Source: a virus
Strand: one strand, 5' to 3'
Virus record (IMG/VR): IMGVR_UViG_3300026519_000008
Location: 1 to 64,000 of that record
DNA: 64,000 nt
The notes under the pieces are model-generated. The model did no database searches. It had not been told where the DNA came from and worked only from the letters and a program-made list of their open reading frames with translations. This document shows positions 14,805 through 21,368 of the stretch, in pieces. The translations under genes were made by a program, and so were the position numbers. Positions within the stretch are counted from its first letter, which is position 1; every line of letters begins with the position of its first letter.

Positions 14805-15080
14805 TTAGCCCGTAATATCCACCAGGTCCACTCCCCCCAGCCGTTCCAGCATCCGCTTGGCACGTTCCTCCAGCCGTTCCGGTTCCTGTGCGTCGGTGAG
14901 ATACAGCGTACCCCGTACCAGCTGCTCCCCCTCCCCCGCCCGGAAGGGAATGATCACGTCCCACCGACTTCTACCGTCCTGCCCCAGCAAAGCGATGAAA
15001 TACCCCGTTACTTCGTCCCCGTACACCAAGGCGTTACTGAGTCTCTGCGGCGTAACCCGTACCAACAACTTCCGTGTCAT
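14805..15080 (-). CDS. Hypothetical protein
   Basis: 91 residues from MTRKLLVRVTPQRL; charged helix near the end (ERLEERAKRMLERLGG). The start is set by the TAATG overlap with the small gene upstream. No family recognised. Confidence 0.55.
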   Translation of the reverse strand: MTRKLLVRVTPQRLSNALVYGDEVTGYFIALLGQDGRSRWDVIIPFRAGEGEQLVRGTLYLTDAQEPERLEERAKRMLERLGGVDLVDITG

Positions 15081-15232
15081 TACTCCCATTCGTCTTCGTC
15101 CTCCTCACCCCCTCCCGCCGTCGCGCGCCGTATATCCTCTACTGCCTGTTGAACGTCGGACAGGACCACCCGCCAAGCTGAAATCAATTTCAGCAGCAAC
15201 CGGCGGATGGCCCCATCCAGTTCCCTCAACAC
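15080..15232 (-). CDS. Small helical protein with an acidic tail
   Basis: 50 codons from GTG (or 49 from the next TTG), overlapping the upstream stop and ending in a TAATG overlap with the next gene. Sequence: LRELDGAIRRLLLKLISAW, then VQQAVEDIRRATAGGGEED and an acidic end. The LLLKLISA part is encoded by a 14-base motif copy. Unbroken coupling on both sides supports it as real. Confidence 0.5.
   Translation of the reverse strand: MLRELDGAIRRLLLKLISAWRVVLSDVQQAVEDIRRATAGGGEEDEDEWE
15179..15192. repeat. 14-base motif copy 9
   Basis: Exact, orientation R; inside the small gene 15080-15232. Confidence 0.9.
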
Positions 15233-15600
15233 GGAGGGTAGTCCTCCACGTCAATCCTGCCAAACTTCTTTTCATCCATCCTGAGCCGCATGGCCTCCCG
15301 GATCAGCTCCAGGGAGTCCTTGGTCCGATACACACGCTCCTGAATGGCCCAGCTCATCAACCTGCGGATGGCCCGAATGTCCGAGAAATAAAGTTCCAGC
15401 GGGCGGATGTCCCGACCCTCCATCACCATCAGCCTGTTCTGCTTATCCTGAATCCGCCACAGCCTGTCGATCACGTCAGCCAGCAGCTTCTCCTTGTACC
15501 CGGGCCGGTATTCAGGCTCTTCCGCCCACAACCAATCATCTACTACATCCTGCACCACACGACGAATGATTTTCCAATCGCGGTTATTGCTTCTCCTCAT
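15226..15600 (-). CDS. Hypothetical early-type protein
   Basis: 124 residues, basic and helical (RDWKIIRRVVQDVVDDWLW, AIRRLMSWAIQERVYRTKD). Own promoter at 15655-15684 and a GAGCC-ATAC-GGCTC stem-loop touching AAGGAG. First gene of a short operon with 15080 and 14805. No family recognised. Confidence 0.6.
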   Translation of the reverse strand: MRRSNNRDWKIIRRVVQDVVDDWLWAEEPEYRPGYKEKLLADVIDRLWRIQDKQNRLMVMEGRDIRPLELYFSDIRAIRRLMSWAIQERVYRTKDSLELIREAMRLRMDEKKFGRIDVEDYPPC

Positions 15601-15614
15601 GACCCGCTCTCCTT

Positions 15615-15628
15615 GAGCCGTATGGCTC
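15615..15628 (-). promoter_or_regulatory. 5' stem-loop touching the ribosome site
   Basis: Minus strand GAGCC-ATAC-GGCTC directly followed by AAGGAG. Confidence 0.6.
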
Positions 15629-15654
15629 GGTTAGGGTGAATTCCCTATGATGCA

Positions 15655-15684
15655 AGCCTACCACCCCCACGGCGTGTTTGTATC
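15655..15684 (-). promoter_or_regulatory. Promoter, GATACA / 18 / TAGGCT class
   Basis: Minus strand: GGGAGATACA, 18-base spacer ending GGGGGTGG, then TAGGCT; same class as 13746 and 19180. Confidence 0.6.
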
Positions 15685-15715
15685 TCCCCCTCCGGGCTGA
15701 AAATTTCGAGGGACC

Positions 15716-15729
15716 TGAAATTGATTTCA
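15716..15729. repeat. 14-base motif copy 10
   Basis: Exact, orientation F; overlaps the TGA stop of 15727-16005. Confidence 0.9.
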
Positions 15730-16005
15730 ACCCTCGTCGTCTTCGTCCCCCCACTCATCCCGCAGGAACAGCTCAATGTCTCGGTACGTGATCTCTCCCA
15801 GCGTGCCTCGGCGGGGGTTCCGCTTACGTTCTGTTGCTGAACGGTTGACATGCCGTAAAATACGCCCCGCCAGCTCAGGCTCAAGCCGCGCCACTGCTTC
15901 GACCATCCTCCCAAAGAAGCGAGCGGCGGAAAGCCCCGGCTCTAGCTCCAACAACTTCTCCCACGCCTTCTCTGCGCTCTTCGTCATGTAGACTTTCTTG
16001 TACAT
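15727..16005 (-). CDS. Possible ribbon-helix-helix DNA-binding protein
   Basis: 92 residues from MYKKVYMTKSAEKAWEK; a short strand followed by helices (LEPGLSAARFFGRMVEAVAR) resembles a ribbon-helix-helix domain, then a basic linker (ATERKRNPRRG) and an acidic end. GAGAGGAG precedes the ATG; a TATAAT with a poor -35 lies at 16031-16036. Its stop codon is inside a 14-base motif copy. Fold assignment is tentative. Confidence 0.5.
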   Translation of the reverse strand: MYKKVYMTKSAEKAWEKLLELEPGLSAARFFGRMVEAVARLEPELAGRILRHVNRSATERKRNPRRGTLGEITYRDIELFLRDEWGDEDDEG

Positions 16006-16091
16006 GGTGGCTTCTCCTCTCTTCTCTATCATTATAGATATAGTGCATACACACTCACTGCTGCTCCTCCCGCCTTCTGATATAAGCGTCG

Positions 16092-16104
16092 GCGTGGGGA
16101 AAGA
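16092..16104 (-). repeat. GCGTGGGGAAAGA element, copy 5
   Basis: Non-coding; followed in the gene direction by CTTATATCAGAAGGCGGG, as at copy 3. A partial copy lies at 16112-16122. Confidence 0.85.
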
Positions 16105-16162
16105 CTGGGGCGCGTGGGGAAACCTTCCCTGACCATCGGCGGTGCCATCGAGATAAGCTTTC

Positions 16163-16175
16163 GCGTGGGGAAAGA
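16163..16175 (-). repeat. GCGTGGGGAAAGA element, copy 6
   Basis: Non-coding; same 29-base context as copy 4. Confidence 0.85.
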
Positions 16176-16243
16176 CGAACTGGAGGAGGGGCTGGGGTGT
16201 GGAGAGACTTGGAGAACTGCTTCTGGGGGCATATGGCTAATTG

Positions 16244-16256
16244 GCGTGGGGAAAGA
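16244..16256 (-). repeat. GCGTGGGGAAAGA element, copy 7
   Basis: Non-coding. Confidence 0.85.
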
Positions 16257-16342
16257 CTGCTGGATTTGGGCTGATTTGGGGATATATAGGGAGTTTCGAG
16301 GGTATATAGGGCTTTTGGGGCGTTTTTTAGGGGATTCTTTTA

Positions 16343-16374
16343 ACATTTCACATAGTAGGTACTATGTGAAATGT
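16343..16374. promoter_or_regulatory. Perfect 15-base inverted repeat (operator-like)
   Basis: Arms ACATTTCACATAGTA (16343-16357) and TACTATGTGAAATGT (16360-16374) around GG. No T run follows on either strand, so an operator is more likely than a terminator. Confidence 0.7.
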
Positions 16375-16693
16375 GAGTGTGTCATATACCGTCAAACCCT
16401 CTCTTCTCCCCGCTGTATATAATGAGGGGTCGTAGGAGACAAATGTCTGCCAACCCCCTAGAAGGCTCTTTTCCTTCGTCCATCCCGCCGCCTGGTTATC
16501 CCCTGTCTCTTTTCTGCCTCTCTCCTTCCCGCCAGCCTCTTGGTCTCTCTTTCTCCCTCCTCCCTCCTCTCTCCCTTTATTTAGTGCTAAACCTTAGGGG
16601 CCGGGCCATCCCGCCGCCCGCCGCTTGGCTCATTGATTGCTGAGGGTATTAGCTTCCCTCCCGCCGCCGGTCTTAGGGTCTTGATATCCTGTG

Positions 16694-17044
16694 TCAATTA
16701 CTGATAGATCCGACCCTCTTGTCTGTTACCCTGTAAAGCCCGCATCTTTTGCACATGTGTCTGAACACTACATCCCCGTCATCAACATCCACTCCCATAT
16801 CCGCCCAGTCATGCGACCTACCATAACCCTCCACACACTCGGGAGGGGCCGGAGCAGCCATTACTACAATCGTTTCCTCCTTGTCTGCTTGAACCACCTT
16901 GACGTCAAACCGAACCACTCCTTTTAGATCGGCAGGAAGCATATCGGTACAACACTCGGATACATACTTCTCCGCCGCCGCCCTCGGAGAGTCCGCCGTT
17001 ACCTTCAACGTCTGCAATGAACCTGCAAAACATACATAGTCCAT
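16694..17044 (-). CDS. Hypothetical protein of the anti-defence operon
   Basis: 116 residues from MDYVCFAGSLQTLKV; ends with a possible metal site (RHMCKRCGLYRV). GTGAGGAG precedes the ATG. It is the last gene downstream of the AcrIII-1/ArdA genes. No family recognised. Confidence 0.55.
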   Translation of the reverse strand: MDYVCFAGSLQTLKVTADSPRAAAEKYVSECCTDMLPADLKGVVRFDVKVVQADKEETIVVMAAPAPPECVEGYGRSHDWADMGVDVDDGDVVFRHMCKRCGLYRVTDKRVGSISN

Positions 17045-17070
17045 GATTATCTCCTCACTAAACATTACTC

Positions 17071-17385
17071 TCAGTTAATCCCAGGGGCCGTCCCGCCCCG
17101 CCGCTTTGAGCTAGCCGTATATTGTGCGTAACGGCAATGGAACGTTCCGGGGCCTCCCGCCGCCGATGCTCTTGCTACCCCGTACATCAGGAAATTAGCC
17201 GCGCTTTCGATTACACTCTCCACCAGTGAGCATTTACCTGTGCAGTCGTGGACCTTCCCGCAATTGAGGCAGCACGTGTTGTACTTCCTCTCCTCAGGCT
17301 CCTCCCCCGGGGTTAAGACGAAAATCACCGGTACCCTCGTGCAAGCATACTCTGTGCATACCAGTGCCGTTGTTGTCTCTGTCAA
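17071..17385 (-). CDS. Cys-rich protein, paralogue of 17892-18185
   Basis: 104 residues. ALVCTEYACTRV, CCLNCGKVHDC, GKCSLVESVIESAANFLMYG and GPGTFHCRYAQY match the paralogue (AVLICTEYGCKAR, CCIDCKVVHNC, ACGTVEIIIDAMVEFLLHG, WPGRFYCAFSYY) in the same order. TTG start, chosen because AGAGGAG lies five bases before it; an ATG at 17403 has no proper spacing. Likely a metal-binding protein. It sits in the operon of AcrIII-1 and ArdA, so an anti-defence role is a fair guess. Confidence 0.6.
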   Translation of the reverse strand: MTETTTALVCTEYACTRVPVIFVLTPGEEPEERKYNTCCLNCGKVHDCTGKCSLVESVIESAANFLMYGVARASAAGGPGTFHCRYAQYTASSKRRGGTAPGIN

Positions 17386-17407
17386 GATGTCTCCTCTCTT
17401 CATCCTC

Positions 17408-17869
17408 TCAGTCCAGGACGTCCCCGGCGTTGTGCCGGGAATAAGGATCTGCATACAGTACACCCACAGAGCTGTTCGGCCCGCAGGGTGTGACGACGAA
17501 CACGCAATCACACCAGACCGATATTTCCAGGTCCAGAGCGTCCATCAGGGCCAGTATTGTGGTCGTAGCCACGCTGACCCGGTGTTTATCCGACGTACCC
17601 GACCGGGCTGCCCACCGGGCCAGCTCAGCCAGTTGGGCAGGCTGTAGGTAGGACCCAGGGTACCTGGCTTTGAAATACTCCCGCCCTTTAGGAGCTGGGT
17701 TGCTATGCAGCCTGTTGGTCGCCTCCTCATCCGCACAGCCCATCGAGCAGTAGCATCCTACCGACTTATCGTTTTCCAGAAGAACATACCCATTATGCTC
17801 AATATCCTGCCCGCAGACGGGGCAACATTCCTCCGCGTTCTCGATTGCCTCAATCCTAAACCTCGTCAT
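17408..17869 (-). CDS. Zinc-binding protein between two paralogues
   Basis: 153 residues from MTRFRIEAIENAEECCPVCG; CPVCG, CYCSMGC and later cysteines (VWCDCVF, VTPCG) suggest one or two metal sites. GGAAGGAG precedes the ATG. It lies between the two Cys-rich paralogues in the anti-defence operon. Function unknown. Confidence 0.6.
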   Translation of the reverse strand: MTRFRIEAIENAEECCPVCGQDIEHNGYVLLENDKSVGCYCSMGCADEEATNRLHSNPAPKGREYFKARYPGSYLQPAQLAELARWAARSGTSDKHRVSVATTTILALMDALDLEISVWCDCVFVVTPCGPNSSVGVLYADPYSRHNAGDVLD

Positions 17870-17891
17870 GGTTCTCTCCTTCCCGCCGCCG

Positions 17892-18185
17892 TTATTCACC
17901 GTCATCATCTTGATACTCCACAACCTCCTTGGGCTTGGGGTAGTAATACGAGAAGGCACAGTAGAACCTGCCGGGCCATCCCGCCTCCGTTTGGAGTCGT
18001 CTGCCATGGAGTAGGAACTCCACCATGGCGTCTATTATGATCTCCACCGTCCCGCAGGCGCTGGGGCAATTGTGCACCACCTTACAGTCGATACAGCAGG
18101 GGTCCTTCCCCCGCACCCCGGTCGTATCCACCGGCATAAAGTCCCTCGCCTTACAGCCGTACTCAGTACAGATTAAAACTGCCAT
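17892..18185 (-). CDS. Cys-rich protein, paralogue of 17071-17385
   Basis: 97 residues from MAVLICTEYGC; at least eight conserved cysteines shared with the 17071 protein and an acidic end (VVEYQDDDGE). AAAGGAG lies 11 bases upstream. The duplicates flank a third Cys-rich gene, so the group probably arose by duplication. Confidence 0.6.
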   Translation of the reverse strand: MAVLICTEYGCKARDFMPVDTTGVRGKDPCCIDCKVVHNCPSACGTVEIIIDAMVEFLLHGRRLQTEAGWPGRFYCAFSYYYPKPKEVVEYQDDDGE

Positions 18186-18216
18186 GTTTATCGAGGCTCC
18201 TTTCCTTCCCGCCGCC

Positions 18217-18717
18217 TTACGGCAGCCTATATACTCCCCGCCCAGTTTGCACGTACCCGTCCACTGCCAAATCCTGGGCAATGGCATCGTAGTCTATGTA
18301 GCCCTCCAGGTTCTCAGGGACCACCCCGAACGTACCCTCATCCACCAGTTCCATGGCGACCTCCCGCAGGGTCTTGCCCGGATACCACGCAATGTCACCA
18401 ATCTCGATCAAGTCTAGGATGTTCTCCAGCCATCCCACCCCAGTCGAGGCTTCACATTCACACACAGCCTCCAGCAGGCTATACAGCTGGGGGTGATCAT
18501 CAACAAGGTCCTCGATTCTCTCCGCCAGCTCGTTGATGGTATCCACACTGTCAATTGGCCAAGGCTTCCAGCCACCCGGCCAATGATCTGCGTCTTCCAC
18601 CCGCAACCCGCCGCTCCCGCCGATCAACCGTTCTAGAGCTTCCTGCAAATCCTCGTACACCGGAAGCTCCAGCCAGTCTCCAACTTCCGTCTCAGTATTA
18701 ACAATGTAGATGCGCAT
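18217..18717 (-). CDS. ardA: ArdA-like antirestriction protein
   Basis: 166 residues, the usual ArdA length, and strongly acidic. ArdA proteins mimic DNA and block type I restriction enzymes. Visible family features: RIYIVNTETEVGDWLELPV at the N-terminus, an acidic middle, and the C-terminal pattern GVVPENLEGYIDYDAIAQDL followed by GRGVYRLP. The start MRIYIV has GGAGG upstream; an extension to 18771 overlaps the AcrIII-1 gene. It is second in an operon led by AcrIII-1, giving the phage protection against both restriction and type III CRISPR. Confidence 0.8.
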   Translation of the reverse strand: MRIYIVNTETEVGDWLELPVYEDLQEALERLIGGSGGLRVEDADHWPGGWKPWPIDSVDTINELAERIEDLVDDHPQLYSLLEAVCECEASTGVGWLENILDLIEIGDIAWYPGKTLREVAMELVDEGTFGVVPENLEGYIDYDAIAQDLAVDGYVQTGRGVYRLP

Positions 18718-18743
18718 CCTCTGCCTCCTCCAAACGTTCCTCC

Positions 18744-19118
18744 TTATCTCGCCAGTTCCACCTGATACCACCGAAGCTCAGCTCCAGCCGGAAGTTCTGT
18801 AGCACCTTCTTCCAGCCTGGGTCCTACATACTGCACCACGATCAGCGTGTCCTCAGGTCCCATGCGTACCGTCAGCCGCTGCCCTTTGGGAAAGGCGGCC
18901 CCTCCGGACAAGATGCGGACCTTTTCAACCTCCGCTAAGGCCACCGTATCCGTGCTACGGTGACCGATGGCATTCACCAGCTTGTCCGCAGCCAGAGCGC
19001 AGATCAATTTTGTGTAGGCTGTCCGAATGTCGATTTCCTTGATCTTGACGGTTGCAGTGCGGGTCGGCTCGTCAAAAGCCAGCATGTTGATGGAAAATGC
19101 GTTGGTCAGATACACCAT
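18744..19118 (-). CDS. acrIII-1: AcrIII-1 anti-CRISPR ring nuclease (DUF1874)
   Basis: 124 residues. AcrIII-1 degrades cyclic tetra-adenylate and so shuts off type III CRISPR signalling. The N-terminus VYLTNAFSINML matches the archaeal virus SIRV1 gp29 pattern as I recall it. The catalytic-region AIGHRST (His53) and VVQYVGPRLEEG (Arg101-Gly105) are also in place, giving the conserved IGH...RLxEG order of DUF1874. Own promoter (19180-19209) and a ribosome site AGGAGG. First gene of the operon with ArdA. Confidence 0.88.
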   Translation of the reverse strand: MVYLTNAFSINMLAFDEPTRTATVKIKEIDIRTAYTKLICALAADKLVNAIGHRSTDTVALAEVEKVRILSGGAAFPKGQRLTVRMGPEDTLIVVQYVGPRLEEGATELPAGAELRWYQVELAR

Positions 19119-19179
19119 GGTTCTCCTCCTGGCCTCTCAGGGCCCTGTTGGTGGGGGGGCCGCATGCCCCGATGAACAG

Positions 19180-19209
19180 AGCATACCACCCCTCCCACGT
19201 TGTTGTATC
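19180..19209 (-). promoter_or_regulatory. Promoter of the AcrIII-1/ArdA operon
   Basis: Minus strand: GGGAGATACA, 18-base spacer ending GGGGTGG, then TATGCT. Same class as 13746 and 15655, so these genes are probably switched on together, likely early. A 14-base motif copy lies just upstream at 19220-19233. The remainder of 19119-19405 holds no gene. Confidence 0.65.
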
Positions 19210-19219
19210 TCCCCCAACC

Positions 19220-19233
19220 TGAAATTGATTTCA
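19220..19233. repeat. 14-base motif copy 11
   Basis: Exact, orientation F; ten bases upstream of the AcrIII-1 promoter. Confidence 0.9.
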
Positions 19234-19405
19234 AGTCGGCCCAGAAAACAGAGACGCCAAAAAGGCGTCAAATTTCAAAGATTCCCCCGTACCCCTTAGT
19301 TGGTCAGGGGAAGCCCAAGAAAGTCGCAGTATGAACGTAAATTTACTTCGTGGAAGGCTTTGCCGTGCATTATTCATCCCCACATTCCGGGTGACGTGGC
19401 AGGAA

Positions 19406-19852
19406 TCACCAAAAAACAGTAACTCCGTCTGTAAGAGAGCCCATAGCTCTGGGGAGCGGCATGTTAGGAATCAACACGGCCACCCGCAGGTTCGTCAGCT
19501 TCCCGTCAGATTCCAGTACGAGACCCTTTAACGAATTGAGCATATTCTTCACCAGCTCCTCGACCGTCTCAGCCTTCGCAATCTTGAACAGCTCAGATTC
19601 CATCAGGATAAATATCGTCTTCTCCAGCTCGGCCACCCAAAGCTGCATTGGAATTCCAACTTGGAACACCAAACCCTGGAGAAGCAAATAAATCGACGCA
19701 GCCTGCTTGGTGTTCCCGTTGCTAGCCTTGATGAGATACACCGTTTTCTGGAAGTCTTGAAGTACCTGCGCTTCCGCCGCCTTGGCCTTCACAGCCCCGA
19801 ACGAACCTACCAGCATCCCCAAGATCACTACCGTTCCAAGTACACGTCTCAT
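19406..19852 (-). CDS. Secreted or membrane-anchored hypothetical protein
   Basis: 148 residues from MRRVLGTVVILGMLVGSFG, a signal peptide ending about AVKAKA, then helical sequence (VLQDFQKTVYLIKASNGNTK). AGGAGGCGG precedes the ATG. It may act in the envelope; no family recognised. Confidence 0.6.
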   Translation of the reverse strand: MRRVLGTVVILGMLVGSFGAVKAKAAEAQVLQDFQKTVYLIKASNGNTKQAASIYLLLQGLVFQVGIPMQLWVAELEKTIFILMESELFKIAKAETVEELVKNMLNSLKGLVLESDGKLTNLRVAVLIPNMPLPRAMGSLTDGVTVFW

Positions 19853-19853
19853 C

Positions 19854-20099
19854 TCATCCGCCTCCTGTAAACATGTCGTCCCACCCAACCAACTGTTTGA
19901 TTTCACTGAATTTTAGCTTAGTATCCAATCCATGCTTCCAAGGCTTGCACATTGGGCAACCACAGCTGAAATTATCCTTTTTCAGCTTACCTATACAACG
20001 AACCGTATGCTCTGAGTTCCACAATCTAAGCCAATGCTTGAGCCTACGCCTCTGGACCCTCTTAGTCTGATGACGTCTCCAAGCACGTGTTCGTTGCAT
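19854..20099 (-). CDS. Small Cys/basic protein of a widespread phage family
   Basis: 81 residues. RRRLKHWLRLWNSEHTVRCI then KDNFSCGCPMCKPWKHG follows the pattern of small bacterial and phage proteins with NFxCxCxMC and a conserved Lys. Metal binding is likely, function unknown. GGGGAG precedes the ATG. Confidence 0.65.
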   Translation of the reverse strand: MQRTRAWRRHQTKRVQRRRLKHWLRLWNSEHTVRCIGKLKKDNFSCGCPMCKPWKHGLDTKLKFSEIKQLVGWDDMFTGGG

Positions 20100-20113
20100 A
20101 ACAACATCTCCCC

Positions 20114-20335
20114 TTAACTTTCCTCACAAGGCCAAGGAATTCTTGCTTTGTAGGCTGGCATTTCAACAACAACCCTCCCGTCTGACGATCTAAGCCATCT
20201 TTCAACTGTCAGCCACCCGTTTGGTACTTTTATAGTTGTCCATCCACGAATTATTCCGCATTTCGTACAAATCTGGGCAAAATCACACCCTTCTACGTCT
20301 TCTTCATACTCTTGCCATCTATGCCGTTTTGGCAT
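20114..20335 (-). CDS. Small zinc-binding protein
   Basis: 73 residues from MPKRHRWQEYEED; CDFAQICTKCG with the first His-Arg-Trp is a likely metal site. GGAGG precedes the ATG, which overlaps the previous gene. Function unknown. Confidence 0.55.
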   Translation of the reverse strand: MPKRHRWQEYEEDVEGCDFAQICTKCGIIRGWTTIKVPNGWLTVERWLRSSDGRVVVEMPAYKARIPWPCEES

Positions 20336-20555
20336 CACAACCTCCCTCTAGCGTTTTAACAGTCACAGTCGCGCCATCGTACCACTCAGACAACGCATCA
20401 GCTATAAACTGCTCAAACTCCCCAGGAGCACCCCCAGGGTCACCGCTGTCCAACGTTACTGCTATAGTCTCAGAAAACGATCGTAGTCCGGCCGCCAAAT
20501 CCCCTAGGAAGTAAACGTCAAACGTAAACACCTTTTTCCTTGGAGCTTTGCTCAT
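20319..20555 (-). CDS. Hypothetical protein
   Basis: 78 residues (MSKAPRKKVFTFDVYFLGD); beta-type start and an acidic helix (EFEQFIADALSEWYDG). AAAGGAGG precedes the ATG, and a 14-base motif copy is 16 bases upstream. No family recognised. Confidence 0.55.
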   Translation of the reverse strand: MSKAPRKKVFTFDVYFLGDLAAGLRSFSETIAVTLDSGDPGGAPGEFEQFIADALSEWYDGATVTVKTLEGGCDAKTA

Positions 20556-20571
20556 GTCACCCTCCTTTTTC

Positions 20572-20585
20572 TGAAATTGATTTCA
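20572..20585. repeat. 14-base motif copy 12
   Basis: Exact, orientation F; between the terminator at 20594 and the 20319-20555 start. Confidence 0.9.
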
Positions 20586-20593
20586 ACTGCTAG

Positions 20594-20623
20594 AAAAAAC
20601 AGGGGGAGCTTACATGCTCCCCC
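20594..20623 (-). terminator. Rho-independent terminator
   Basis: Minus strand GGGGGAGC-ATGTAA-GCTCCCCC followed by TGTTTTTTC. It separates the 20.5 kb operon from the region upstream. Confidence 0.9.
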
Positions 20624-21095
20624 CGTCTCCTACTAGCGGGGTTGGGGTTGCTCGCTCCCAAGCGCCATCCAGAACAATCAGGATGTCGGATTCCGGCAAT
20701 CCGATGCCGTGCTGGTGAGTCCGTGATTGGTCATGCCCGCAAAGACACGTCCACCCAACGAGTATCACTGTCCTGCCTCACGCATTAGCGCCCCGCGTTC
20801 AGTCACGCATTAGCGCCCCGCGTTCAGAGTCACGCTTCTATCTCTATCAAAAAAACTGGCGGGCCTACTTACGCACCAACCGGTAACGCCACACTAGGAG
20901 GCACGGTCTCCCGTGGCTTTCGTCGCCGTGTTGCTCCGGTCGATCGGCGCGCTTTCGGCCCATAGTTAACGCCTACTTTCATAGGGGAGTTCCCCGGCCT
21001 GGCCGGTCTGTCCAAAGTCCGCCCCTGGGCTGGCGGAGCTGTGAATTCTGTTTCCAGAAAAGATCCAAACGACATTGAACATTACTATCCCCTAA
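20624..21095. other. Mostly non-coding; contains a 25-base tandem repeat
   Basis: Two exact tandem copies of a 25-base unit (TCACGCATTAGCGCCCCGCG plus TTCAG) at 20778-20802 and 20803-20827, then a partial third. An open frame at 20869-21075 (basic, Pro-rich) has no ribosome site and I do not accept it. Nothing else recognisable. Confidence 0.5.
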
Positions 21096-21320
21096 TCACC
21101 AAACATGCAGCACGTAATCATTTTCAGAAAACGACTGAACAACAACCCCGCCCTCTTGCGGCCCACGGACTCCAAGCCACCCCGAACACGTACAATCAGG
21201 CATCCCGCAAAGCGCCCGCCTGATCCGCCTCACCTGACTCGGTGTCAAGTGATAGGGAAACTTATCCACCCGCACCCTCACTGACGTTCGATGAAAATCA
21301 TTGCTCAGGGTCACCAGCAT
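21096..21320 (-). CDS. Small conserved protein (NDFH ... QVRRIRRALCG)
   Basis: 74 residues. MLVTLSNDFHRTSVRVRV, LTPSQVRRIRRALCG and CTCSGWLGVRG match a small family seen in many bacteria and phages whose function is not known to me. A GGGGCCGGA / TTCCGGCCCC hairpin (21335-21360) lies just before AGGAGG and probably also ends the upstream transcript. Confidence 0.65.
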   Translation of the reverse strand: MLVTLSNDFHRTSVRVRVDKFPYHLTPSQVRRIRRALCGMPDCTCSGWLGVRGPQEGGVVVQSFSENDYVLHVW

Positions 21321-21368
21321 TGTCGCCTCCTGAAGGGGCCGGAACCAGTCGTCCGGCCCCCCAACTCC

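Larger units (their letters stand above)
16040..16693. other. Long non-coding region with repeats and an operator
   Basis: No credible gene in 650 bases. It holds three full and one partial copy of the GCGTGGGGAAAGA element (16092, 16112, 16163, 16244) and a perfect palindrome (16343-16374). The 29-base stretch after the 16163 element (GACGAACTGGAGGAGGGG) is identical to that at 14004. Pyrimidine-rich filler with repeated CCCGCCGCC fills 16430-16690. Confidence 0.6.

Noticed and set aside
12632-16256. CRISPR array or solitary CRISPR repeats formed by GCGTGGGGAAAGA
   Set aside because: The element is only 13-16 bases, spacing is irregular, and it lacks the internal inverted repeat of type I repeats.
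16032-16346. Open frame through the GCGTGGGG repeats
   Set aside because: Ser/Pro-rich nonsense composition, no ribosome site; shares residues with 12622-12993 only because of the shared repeat.
20869-21075. Basic Pro-rich open frame
   Set aside because: No ribosome site at any start and no recognisable family; kept only as part of the gap description.
20624-21095. tRNA or other structured RNA gene in the gap
   Set aside because: I found no cloverleaf or T-loop GTTCGA pattern there, and none elsewhere in the window by eye.
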